Shown: in pieces, positions 18,747 through 25,993 of the stretch
Position numbering within the stretch: position 1 is the stretch's first letter
Layout of the letters: each line of letters opens with the position of its first letter
Source: Arenibacter sp. P308M17
GTDB lineage: Bacteria; Bacteroidota; Bacteroidia; Flavobacteriales; Flavobacteriaceae
Direction of reading: 5' to 3'
NCBI RefSeq assembly: GCF_003426735.1
Contig: NZ_QVON01000006.1
Location: 310,001 to 374,000, forward strand
Length of the DNA: 64,000 nt
Made by a program: the position numbers and the translations under genes
The notes under the pieces: model-generated
Seen by the model: the letters and a program-made list of their open reading frames with translations, nothing else
Told to the model about the DNA's origin: nothing
The model's database searches: none

Positions 18747-18965
18747 TTAATGTTCGGAAGAGAGCTTCATTTTCCCCGTCCGTGCACTCCACTTTTCAGG
18801 ATCCACTTTGCGTGAAATACTTAATTCACTTCGTTGGCCATTTACCGTCAAACATAAGTATATCGGGACTTTCACGTCTTTTTCGCAATGTTTTCCTTTT
18901 AAGTATAATTGCTGTGAAAAAGAATGGTTCATTTTTGGTGTCCTTTTTAATAAAAACAAAGGCAC
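18747..18965 (-). pseudogene. Truncated tyrosine integrase (arm-binding domain only)
   Basis: 72 residues (MNHSFSQQLYLKGKH start at about 18932) that align with the first 60 residues of the intact integrase at 23642-24862: LYLK, then PIYLCLTVNGQRSELSISRK, then DPEKW against LYLRITVDGRRTSISLNRK and DPSKW. The frame ends at a TAA and no core or catalytic domain follows. It sits 155 bases from the left attachment copy; the intact gene sits 204 bases from the right copy. It is best read as the right end of an older ssrA-targeted element. The 77-codon open frame at 18517-18750 opposite it has no recognisable content. Confidence 0.8.
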
Positions 18966-19048
18966 AAAAATAAAAATACCATTTTTATAATTAACATATT
19001 ATCAGTTAATTACAAGGAAATCGGTAAGTGTTTTTGGTTTAAAATATA

Positions 19049-19251
19049 CTCACCGAATAGGTGACTTTTTACTTGATATCAAACGATATTAAATAAAATA
19101 AAAAACCCTGTAATCATATGATTACAGGGTTTTGGTGTGAAATGATATCATTTCAGTGGAGCCGGAGGGACCAGAACCTACGGCTGGAATGCCCTGTATA
19201 TAGGGGTTTTAAGAGAGTCGGGTTTTTATGCTCACCGAATAGGTGACTTTT
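19049..19251. repeat. 21-bp direct repeats bracketing the left attachment copy
   Basis: CTCACCGAATAGGTGAC plus four T residues occurs at 19049-19069 and again at 19231-19251, on either side of the ssrA-like 51-mer. Each contains the small palindrome TCACC-GAATA-GGTGA. They are candidate integrase arm sites of the older element, or boundaries of a small rearrangement. Confidence 0.6.
19120..19170. other. Left attachment site (copy of the ssrA 3' end)
   Basis: 51 bases identical to 25066-25116: half of the ssrA terminator hairpin, the 23-base spacer, and the last 14 bases of ssrA including the encoded CCA end. Identity stops at GGAGGGA, where the element sequence (CCAGAACC) replaces tmRNA sequence. 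Confidence 0.88.
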
Positions 19252-19256
19252 GGGGA

Positions 19257-20237
19257 TTACTCTGACAATTTTATTTTTTCACTAGTTGATTTTTCATCAA
19301 AAATTCTCGAATAGCGTTCGTTTAATAGCCTTTTATATTTTTCCTTCATTTCATTGGATAAAAAAGAATTATTTACCCATTTCATTGCATCGTCCTTCTT
19401 TTTGTAAAAACGATTGAATACACGTTGGATTTGCCTGTCGTTTAACCCTAAACCTTGTCCCAATGATTCAAAATGACCCCGTTTTAACTTACTTTTCTTT
19501 CCTTCCAAGGTAAGGGCCAACTCTTCTTTGTCATTGGGATTCAAAATAGATACATTCAGTAAATCATAGGCCGGTGCCAATAACCAACCAGGGGTTGACT
19601 TGATCATGGAGAAATTTTTTAAATGCATATCATTGTTCCCTGAGAGGAAACTAAATAGGGCCAATTCGAAAAAGAAGATCTTATCCAATAGGGTGTTGTC
19701 CGAATATGAATCCAAAGCTTTCCCAATTTTCTCCATAGAGCTTTTGTATTTATCAAAGGCCTCCGTTATTTGGAACATATCGATCATATGTATTTTCTTA
19801 TTATCATCGGTTCTATCAATGCGTTTGGTGATATAGGACAATTCACCCGACTTTAATCGGATCAAACTTGAAGGTACGGTCCGTATGCCAAAGGATTCGG
19901 CAATTCGCATAGTTACATGCTCGTTTTGTGGCATTTCGGGATAATCTGTCGATGGGGGTTTAAAAATGTAATTACCACCTAGGGCACCAACAACTGTTAG
20001 TCTAAAATTACCGGCATCCTTAACCTCGTTGATCAATGACATGGACAACTTGGGCTGTACCCCTGGGACGGAGACACTTCGTTCCACAATGTTCTTCGCC
20101 AATTCGGACATCTGTTCCAACGAATATTCTAATTTAGGAGGTTCTTTGGTTCCAAAAAAAGCCAGACTACAGAACTCATGAAAATCCTTCTCTCCTTTCA
20201 AATCGTTATAACAGTATAAACACTTATGCTTCATCAT
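19257..20237 (-). CDS. hipT: HipT-like serine/threonine kinase toxin (HipA C-terminal domain)
   Basis: 326 residues. A short Cys motif opens the protein (CLYCYNDL ... FC, residues 6-23). Then comes the glycine-rich loop SVSVPGVQPK (54-63) with two serines in an S-x-S arrangement, like the regulatory SIS motif of HipT; VGALGGNYIFKP with the ATP lysine K93; the catalytic loop GNNDMHLKNFS (D203, N208) and the metal-binding AYDLLN (D225). HipA-family kinases phosphorylate an aminoacyl-tRNA synthetase and halt growth; HipT targets TrpRS in E. coli O127. It lacks the N-terminal subdomain of HipA, which is encoded by the preceding gene and overlaps by 14 bases. Target here unknown. Confidence 0.9.
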   Translation of the reverse strand: MMKHKCLYCYNDLKGEKDFHEFCSLAFFGTKEPPKLEYSLEQMSELAKNIVERSVSVPGVQPKLSMSLINEVKDAGNFRLTVVGALGGNYIFKPPSTDYPEMPQNEHVTMRIAESFGIRTVPSSLIRLKSGELSYITKRIDRTDDNKKIHMIDMFQITEAFDKYKSSMEKIGKALDSYSDNTLLDKIFFFELALFSFLSGNNDMHLKNFSMIKSTPGWLLAPAYDLLNVSILNPNDKEELALTLEGKKSKLKRGHFESLGQGLGLNDRQIQRVFNRFYKKKDDAMKWVNNSFLSNEMKEKYKRLLNERYSRIFDEKSTSEKIKLSE

Positions 20238-20559
20238 TGGTCATTATGGGTTGTACACTAACTGCACCAATACAATTCTGGCAACAGGCCAATAATAGTC
20301 CCATCCGATCATTTGGGTTCAGCTTCCAGTTTTTGGCGGCGATGTTTAAGAGCCAACCCTCTGGAATAAGACCTTCGAAAAACGGAAACAACCTATTTTC
20401 TGTGTAGGCTTCTTTTCTTACGGGCATGGAGAAGGTTATAAACTGTTCTGGATAGTTCTTAATATAGTCGGTGTTGTATTGGAAGACATAATCACCTTCA
20501 TTGGTTTCGGTTAGTTGTCCGGCCTTAATATCGTCATATAATATAGTTGCTTTTCTCAT
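20224..20559 (-). CDS. hipS: HipS-like protein (HipA N-subdomain 1 as a separate gene)
   Basis: 111 residues matching the N-terminal subdomain of HipA (couple_hipA): ATILYDDIKAGQLTE at the start, the phrase RLFPFFEGLIPEGW at about residues 57-70, and ACCQNCIGAVSVQP near the end. In the HipBST system of E. coli O127 this small protein is the antitoxin that blocks HipT, while HipB supports it. Gene order B-S-T and overlaps (ATGA with hipB, 14 bases with hipT) are the same here, arguing that this is a genuine three-part system, not a frameshifted hipA. Confidence 0.87.
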   Translation of the reverse strand: MRKATILYDDIKAGQLTETNEGDYVFQYNTDYIKNYPEQFITFSMPVRKEAYTENRLFPFFEGLIPEGWLLNIAAKNWKLNPNDRMGLLLACCQNCIGAVSVQPIMTNDEA

Positions 20560-20783
20560 GGGGCGGTATTGTTTTTACCCTTAAATTCCTTGGTGCTGAC
20601 TGCTGCCAGGGTGTGGCCAAACATACTTAGTATCAGATTGACCTTGTCCATATTCAGGTTGGTTTTTCCCTGTTCAATTTTGCGTACAACGGTCAGGGCT
20701 ACACCTGCGCGTTCGGCAAACTCTTTTTGGGTAAGGTTTACCTCTTTCCGCCTTGCTTTGACAAATTCGGATAGTTCTTTCAT
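20556..20783 (-). CDS. hipB: HipB-like XRE-family antitoxin/repressor
   Basis: 75 residues with a classical helix-turn-helix (LTQKEFAERAGVALTVVRKIEQGKTN, residues 17-42; quoted here as LTQKEFAERAG and VVRKIEQGK). Its stop overlaps the hipS start by four bases (ATGA). It should bind the operon promoter and form a complex with the HipS/HipT proteins. Two copies of a TATAxGC-TTTT-xxATATA palindrome-like element lie directly upstream (20784-20801 and 20874-20891), the expected operators. Confidence 0.88.
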   Translation of the reverse strand: MKELSEFVKARRKEVNLTQKEFAERAGVALTVVRKIEQGKTNLNMDKVNLILSMFGHTLAAVSTKEFKGKNNTAP

Positions 20784-20891
20784 TATATGCTTTTAGATAT
20801 AAAATAAAGTAAATATACATAAATATACGTAAAAACATATAAAATGGATGTTTTATAAATAATTATACGCTTTTGCATATATTAGTGACAT
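20784..20891 (-). promoter_or_regulatory. Candidate HipB operators (two sites)
   Basis: TATATGC-TTTT-AGATATA at 20784-20801, touching the hipB start codon, and TATACGC-TTTT-GCATATA at 20874-20891. The second is a near-perfect inverted repeat. Their 90-base spacing would place dimers either side of the promoter, as in HipB-type autoregulation. Confidence 0.5.
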
Positions 20892-22950
20892 GCTTCATAT
20901 AGACGTTCTTTATAAAACTAAACTGTGTGCTTTGACCTCTTTTAGGTTCCGGTCAAAGCGCGTCGTAGAAAAGTCTTGGACACAAGTAGATTTAAAATAG
21001 AAAACGGCTTAAGCCCGCTTTAGTATCCGACTTGATTTGGTTTTTTTTTTTTCAAAAGCGCAATTTTTAAAGGAATTTTAAAAGCTAACAAATGATATCA
21101 AATAACTTTAAATGCAATTAAGTTATTGCTAATCAAATAATTACTATTTTAAAGCGCTCTATTGAATTAAATAAAGAGGAAATAACCGCTACTATTTGCG
21201 GAAGGGAAAATACGCTAGAATCATGCTTAAAATTCCAAACAAGACTATGTTTAAGTATAAGATTTGAATTAAAATTTAATATAGGGCGCTATGGCGTTTT
21301 TGAAAAAACGTCCCCCCTTTATATACGTTTTAATTTGTTTAATAATGTTTTATATAGTTTATATTTATGTACCACCGCTAGTCCACCACTAGTTTAGAAC
21401 TTGTCCAAGGGTTGTCCCACTAGTTGTCCCTGATTGGGGAAGTTGTTGGCATGCATGTCAAAATCTATCAAAAAAACATCAAATGGTATTTGTATAAAAA
21501 CACAGTTTGTATTCTCCTTTTCCCGATACCAAAGTGAACCGATTTTGTCTTAATCGGATTGCATAACCGGGCTCGTACCTCGCTCCTTTTATAAATCCTC
21601 TATAAGCCCAAATCGATTAGGGGTCTGCATCGAAAAAGTGAAAAATTAGTAGGGGGGCAGGGGGAAAAATAATATTGTTTTTGCGATTGGTCAAATCTGA
21701 AATGTCTGGTGCGCCTGGCGTATACGTTTTGAAACGAACCTTTGTGAGTGAATAAGGGGGTATAGCAAGAGGGTAACACGCCAAGGCGGTGTTACGTATT
21801 TTAATATGCTTATTTTTAAGCACTTATGTCAATTGTAGTTTTTGTATTTGTGCTACTATTGGGTCAAATCCCTTGGGAGGTCCAATAAACATTGAAAGAA
21901 TATGACCCAATTTTAGTTAAGAGGAATGGTTTTGAGCCTTTTTGTGGATTTATTCATTATCCACTTAGAATTGGGGATTGAAACCTTCATTAGTATTAAA
22001 GGCAAAGAACCGCCAAAAACATATATTTTAGTTTTTTATAATCTCTGAAAAGCCTAAAGCGTAGTTCCTGATGTACTTTTATCCCCCATGGTCATGGTTT
22101 TAGGATTTTATTTTTTTCTGTTAGTTAGTAATTAGCTCTCTTTATTGGTCTTTAAGAGTGCTTAAACTGTGGTATAATGCATCGTATTCGTATGATTGAT
22201 ATATGATTTAACTTTGTCAGGAAAAGTAGGCATTAGTATGTAGCTGCCGATTTAGTTGCTATTTGCCACCTCCTGTACTGTTATAAGAGCAAATTGTACT
22301 TAGGATAGAAACTTTAAGTTAGGCGTCATTAATCTATTTAATCAAGTATCTTTGTTCTATAAAAAGACCCTATTGGAATTCCTGTTGCCCTGTGCGGCCT
22401 CAAGGCTCTGCCTTTAGGGTTTTTGATTTCAAATACTTTGGATGGAAAGTCTAAAGTATGTAGGTTTTTAGCCAAGTATTGTATGGGATTACGTGTTCTT
22501 GTTAGTGTATTTCCAATGTTGTTCGTAGGTGGAGGTATTGAATGGAAAAGCATATTAACTTTCAAGTCAAACTTTGCAATTCTTTGTTCATCATTAATTT
22601 GTTATTTTTGTTCCAACGATCCTTATAATACGGTTAAGGCGCGGCTTACCTTATGGGGCGATGGGAGCGGCAACGGCTGATAAGGACAGCGTATAAAGGA
22701 TAAATCCATAGATAGACCCTTCAAATTTGGAGGGTTTATTTTAAAACTGCCCTGTCTTTTTTCTTTAGATTTTCGTATTCTTCTTTCCCTATTTTCCAAA
22801 AGAGCCTTTTTTTCACCCATGGATCAATACATCACTATAGCATTCATTTACCTTAAACAGTTAGGATACTCGGCAGAAGAATGAATTTTGAGGAACATCT
22901 CTAAAGTTTAAATAAAGGATAGTTGTCTTCCTCAAAATATATTCTTAAAT
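20892..22950. other. About 2.1 kb of island DNA without a recognisable gene
   Basis: AT-rich; the longest open frames are under 90 codons and resemble no family. Visible features are a 13-base T run near 21050, closely spaced CTAGT/GTCC words at 21370-21430 (CCGCTAGTCCACCACTAG, then GTTGTCCCACTAGTTGTCCC), and a near-inverted repeat at 21771-21795. It may hold an origin of transfer, replication sequences or decayed genes. Confidence 0.5.
21747..21797. other. Possible transfer-origin-like inverted repeat
   Basis: GTAACACGCC-AA-GGCGGTGTTAC, inverted arms with one extra base, directly preceded by AAGGGGGTATAGCAAGAGG. A G-rich nick-like word beside an inverted repeat is the usual form of a mobilisation origin, but no relaxase gene is present to confirm it. 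Confidence 0.25.
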
Positions 22951-22977
22951 TGAACCATTATTAATAATATTGGTTCA
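22951..22977. promoter_or_regulatory. Candidate ParD operator
   Basis: TGAACCA, 13 bases, TGGTTCA: inverted 7-base arms ending two bases before the parD start codon, in an AT-rich core. Ribbon-helix-helix antitoxins bind such sites to repress their own operon. Confidence 0.5.
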
Positions 22978-22979
22978 TT

Positions 22980-23231
22980 ATGGCGGTAATTAGAAAATCA
23001 ATCACATTTACAGAACAACAAGAGGCATATGTGAAAAGCTTGATCGAACAAGGCTTTTATACTAATGATAGCGAATACGTCAGAGATATTATTCGTAAAG
23101 ATCAGGAGCGAAGAAAGCGAATTGTGGATTTGAACGAAGCACTCATCGATGGAATGGAGAGCGGTCCATCTGATGCGACTATAGATAGTATTTGGGAGGA
23201 GGCCATAAATGAGCATAATGCCGGAGAATAG
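22980..23231 (+). CDS. parD: ParD-like ribbon-helix-helix antitoxin
   Basis: 83 residues. N-terminal ribbon-helix-helix pattern (AVIRKSITFTEQQEAYVKSL, then DSEYVRDIIRKDQERR) typical of type II antitoxins of the ParD/CC2985 family, followed by an acidic tail that wraps the toxin. It overlaps the toxin gene by 23 bases, giving coupled translation. It sits inside the ssrA island. Confidence 0.87.
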   Translation: MAVIRKSITFTEQQEAYVKSLIEQGFYTNDSEYVRDIIRKDQERRKRIVDLNEALIDGMESGPSDATIDSIWEEAINEHNAGE

Positions 23232-23520
23232 ATATGTCATTAGTGTCAAAGCAAGTAGTGACATTAAGTCAATTGCCAAATACACGATAAAGGAATTCGG
23301 GATAAGTCAATCTTTGAAATACGCAGAAGGCTTAAAGGATATTTTGAGGGAATTGGCAAATAATCCAGATATGGGTAGGAGATATGTTGCCGTCAAGAAC
23401 CAAATGCTTTTGAGGTATCGATACAAATCACATGTTATTTTTTATTATATCGACCCCAGAGGTATTTTCATAGTAAGGGTCTTAGGCGGTAAGATGGACT
23501 TTCCAAAACACTTAAAGTAA
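23209..23520 (+). CDS. parE: ParE/RelE-superfamily toxin
   Basis: 103 residues. ParE-like pattern: RYVISVKASSDIKSIAKYT at the N-terminus, NPDMGRRYVAVKNQMLLRYR in the middle, SHVIFYYIDPRGIFIVRVLG near the end. ParE proteins poison DNA gyrase and RelE relatives cleave mRNA; the YIDP...IVRVLG ending favours ParE. It may start a little later, at the second in-frame ATG (MPENRYVISVK, 23218), which would shorten the overlap with parD. It probably stabilises the island. Confidence 0.85.
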   Translation: MSIMPENRYVISVKASSDIKSIAKYTIKEFGISQSLKYAEGLKDILRELANNPDMGRRYVAVKNQMLLRYRYKSHVIFYYIDPRGIFIVRVLGGKMDFPKHLK

Positions 23521-23641
23521 AGTTTAAAAAAAGGATAATTTAGGTACGGACGTAAACGGTAAAGTGAATTTAAAAATTTAAGTTAAGCTTACAGGGGCAT
23601 CCGAGATCCAAGAAGTTTTAGTAAAAAGTATCTTGTGTGGT

Positions 23642-24862
23642 CTATGTAGAAAACTGCCCCAACTTCTCCCTCAATACCTTCATATCTTCTTCCACCTTGG
23701 AATCAATTATTTTGGCATAATGCTGGGTAGTCCGCAGGTTCTTATGCCCCAACATTTTGCCCACGGTTTCAATGGGGACCCCATTGGTCAAGGTGACGGT
23801 GGTGGCAAAGGTATGTCGTGCCAGATGGGTAGTTAGGTTTTTGTGGATATTGCATCGATCGGCAATTTCTTTAAGATAGGCGTTGGACTTCTGATTGCTC
23901 AATACCGGGATCACACAATCTTTGTTTACTACCTTGGGATGATCCTTATACCTTTCAATGATGGCCACTGCTGTAGGCAAAAGGGGAATGGTAAAACCGG
24001 TATCGGTTTTGGTGCGTTTGGATTTGATGTAAAGACTGCCATCGGAATTTTCATAAATCTCATCTGGGCGCAACGATTGTATATCTACATAGGCCAAGCC
24101 AGTAAAGCAACACAGCACGAACATATCCCGCACCACATTGAGGCGGTCCCCTTCAATTTCTTTGTCGATAAGGGCTTGGAGCTCCTCTTTGGAAAGAAAT
24201 TCACGCTCCACGATCTTAAACTGCACCTTGTAGTTGTAGAAGGGATCTTTGGAAATCCAATCGTTGCCAACGGCGATCCGGACAATCTTTTTAAAATTGT
24301 TTACATATTTGAGGGCGGAATTGTGGTTGCAAGCTTTGGTTACTTTTAAAAAGTACTCAAAGCCTTTAATGAACTTTAAGTCCACATCCCGTACCGGAAT
24401 ATCGTTTTTTCGATATTCGCTCTTGATGTATTCCGCAACATGGCTACGGGTAGTGTGGTATCTTTTATAGGTACCCAGGGCAAACTCAATTCCGACCAGT
24501 TTTTCCATTTGTTGGTTGTGTTCGTCAAAGAGTTGGATCAACATTTTTAGCTTGGCATCTTTGCCCAAGTATTTATCCTTAACATCATGAACGGTAAAAG
24601 GCTGCCCTTCCTCAATTAAGTCGTGTTGAATTTTATTGACCTTATGCCTAATAGTGGCCATAAAGCGATTCAGTTCTTCTGCTTCATAGCCTTTGCCCTT
24701 CAATTTATTCATTCGGGAATCCCATTTGGACGGATCAATTTTTCGGTTCAGACTAATTGAAGTTCGTCTCCCATCCACTGTAATTCTTAGGTATAGGCCT
24801 GCTTTTCCGTTTTTGTCACGACGCTCATCTTTAAGATAAAAAAGTGTAGAAAATGAATTCAT
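23642..24862 (-). CDS. int: Tyrosine-type site-specific integrase of the ssrA island
   Basis: 406 residues, the usual Bacteroidota length. Arm-binding domain at 1-90 (LYLRITVDGRRTSISLNRK), SAM-like core-binding domain at about 100-200, catalytic domain at 210-400. Visible catalytic residues are H346 and R349 (HLARHTFAT), H373 (GHKN) and Y382 (QHYAKI). The usual first arginine (TGLR) is replaced in CFTGLAYVDI, as in CTnDOT-type integrases, which lack that arginine. It reads away from attR, with candidate arm sites between its start and ssrA. It should catalyse integration and excision at the ssrA 3' end. Confidence 0.93.
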   Translation of the reverse strand: MNSFSTLFYLKDERRDKNGKAGLYLRITVDGRRTSISLNRKIDPSKWDSRMNKLKGKGYEAEELNRFMATIRHKVNKIQHDLIEEGQPFTVHDVKDKYLGKDAKLKMLIQLFDEHNQQMEKLVGIEFALGTYKRYHTTRSHVAEYIKSEYRKNDIPVRDVDLKFIKGFEYFLKVTKACNHNSALKYVNNFKKIVRIAVGNDWISKDPFYNYKVQFKIVEREFLSKEELQALIDKEIEGDRLNVVRDMFVLCCFTGLAYVDIQSLRPDEIYENSDGSLYIKSKRTKTDTGFTIPLLPTAVAIIERYKDHPKVVNKDCVIPVLSNQKSNAYLKEIADRCNIHKNLTTHLARHTFATTVTLTNGVPIETVGKMLGHKNLRTTQHYAKIIDSKVEEDMKVLREKLGQFST

Positions 24863-24870
24863 CGATTTTT

Positions 24871-24993
24871 GGTGTCGATTTATACGTAATAAAGGTATAA
24901 AAAAGAATTCAAATAATTTTGTAATTATCTAAAAAATAGATATTTACAAGGATATCGACACCACTTTTAAATTTTAAAAACAGGTGTCGATTT
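24871..24993. promoter_or_regulatory. Candidate integrase arm-type sites
   Basis: GGTGTCGAT occurs at 24871-24879 and 24983-24991 and inverted (ATCGACACC) at 24954-24962, all between the int start and the right attachment site. Spaced copies of one 9-mer in this position are what tyrosine integrases use as arm sites. They may also regulate int. Confidence 0.5.
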
Positions 24994-25043
24994 GGTGACT
25001 TTTTATTGGATATCATTTGATATCAAATGATATCCAATAAAAT

Positions 25044-25079
25044 AAAAAAACCCTGTAAATCAATTGATTACAGGGTTTT
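25044..25079 (-). terminator. Terminator of ssrA
   Basis: CCCTGTAA paired with TTACAGGG, flanked by A and T runs, 24 bases past the tmRNA 3' end. A second copy with a different loop lies at the left attachment site (19101-19135). Confidence 0.8.
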
Positions 25080-25116
25080 GGTGTGAAATGATATCATTTC
25101 AGTGGAGCCGGAGGGA
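25066..25116. other. Right attachment site (inside the ssrA 3' end)
   Basis: 51 bases identical to 19120-19170. It spans the inner arm of the terminator and the last 14 bases of ssrA, so integration leaves the tmRNA gene intact. Confidence 0.88.
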
Positions 25117-25498
25117 TTCGAACCCTCGTCCAAACAAGCAATTACAATGCCTTCTACATGCTTAGTTTCCAATTGATTTTCGATGTGCAGCTGACCGGAA
25201 ACAGCCTAATACACACTTATCCTCTTAAGTTTTGGTGATAGTGCCGAAGCCTCACTACCCTTGTGTTGACTTTGATGGTGCTTCTGAAAGGGACGCCGTC
25301 AACAAGGGCTTCCCAGAAACATCTCGCTTTCCCGCCTTGCGGGAACGAGGCTAAATCCTACTATGATTCGGATTAAGCGGCAAGAGCGTAATTATTTTCG
25401 CCAATTAAAAAGTGTGGAAAATGAGATTAACGAGCTGTAGCCCAGCGCTCGGCATGCTTACATTCCAATTGGTCTCGCTGTCAAAACCAGTCGGCCCC
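25103..25498 (-). ncRNA. ssrA: Transfer-messenger RNA (tmRNA)
   Basis: 396 bases. The 5' end GGGGCCGACTGG and the 3' end with the T-loop GGTTCGAATCCC-like arm (reads GAGGGTTCGAATCCCTCC) and encoded CCA form the tRNA-like acceptor. The tag frame is at 25402-25373 and reads GENNYALAA then TAA, a typical Bacteroidota degradation tag. tmRNA with SmpB rescues stalled ribosomes and marks the peptide for proteolysis. The 3' end is the attachment site for the neighbouring island. A GGCATGC-TTT-GCATGCC hairpin sits about 12 bases before the 5' end. Confidence 0.95.
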
Positions 25499-25729
25499 TT
25501 CAATGAGATAGGCATGCTTTGCATGCCATAATCGAATTGAATCCCGCCATCGGCGGGATATTCTATTCCTACCTGCCTAACCATAGGAAGTAGATAGGTT
25601 GCATCCCGCCAATGCCGGAATGTTTTTATCCTGTCTCCCTATTTAATATTTTTTAGGTTAAGTCTGGTCAAACCCCGTCCATAACGGAATCTTGTTCACT
25701 CATCTTTTTTTTCAATGAACTAAGTAATC
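25499..25729. repeat. Palindrome-rich spacer upstream of ssrA
   Basis: Holds GGCATGC-TTT-GCATGCC (25511-25527) and TCCCGCC-ATC-GGCGGGA (25542-25558), the second similar to other GC-rich palindromes in this window. The ssrA promoter must lie here, but no clear TAnnTTTG box is seen on the minus strand. Confidence 0.45.
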
Positions 25730-25936
25730 TTATCTTTTCTTGGGCGTTCCCTTTTTTTTCTCCTGCAAGGTGTTCAAAACCTTGTAGGTGTCAAAAAAAG
25801 GTCGGGCTTTCGGCTGTATTTTTTTGATTTTTTTCCGGACAAGGTCCAAAAAAATCAAAAAAGATGCCGCCTCTATCCCTAACGCGGTCGCCAAAGGTAC
25901 TCCAAAAAGTATTCCAAAAAAAGTTTTGCTTGCCAT
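25730..25936 (-). CDS. Small putative membrane protein
   Basis: 68 residues from the ATG at 25936 (an ATG at 25963 is also in frame). One hydrophobic segment (FFGILFGVPLATALGIEAAS, then FLIFLDLV) followed by a very basic tail rich in Lys (RKKIKKIQPK ... KKKGTPKKR). I do not recognise it. The membrane segment with a positively charged cytoplasmic tail and its divergent position from the next gene make it plausible, but it could be a chance frame. Confidence 0.4.
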   Translation of the reverse strand: MASKTFFGILFGVPLATALGIEAASFLIFLDLVRKKIKKIQPKARPFFDTYKVLNTLQEKKKGTPKKR

Positions 25937-25993
25937 CCTGTCATATGTTATATTTATAACCATATTGATACTTTAAGTTATAAATATAAACAT

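Larger units (their letters stand above)
19120..25116. mobile_element. Integrated island in ssrA, about 5.95 kb between att copies
   Basis: Bounded by 51-bp exact direct repeats (19120-19170 and 25066-25116), the right one forming the 3' end of the intact ssrA gene. Inside are a tyrosine integrase next to the right att, a HipBST-type operon, a ParDE pair and about 2.1 kb with no recognisable gene. No relaxase, coupling protein or phage structural gene is visible, so it is either a passively moved or helper-mobilised element or a reduced remnant. Low-GC filler and toxin systems are typical of such islands. Confidence 0.88.

Noticed and set aside
18517..18750. 77-codon open frame opposite the integrase remnant
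   Set aside because: No family resemblance, starts inside the regulator's upstream region, and no good promoter or signal; likely chance.
19151..19200. Second tmRNA gene or tRNA at the left att copy
   Set aside because: Only 14 bases of ssrA are present; no acceptor 5' half or T-arm follows.
20224..20559. hipS as a frameshifted piece of hipA
   Set aside because: Both halves have clean starts and overlapping stops in the B-S-T order of a known system; composition and motifs are intact on both sides.
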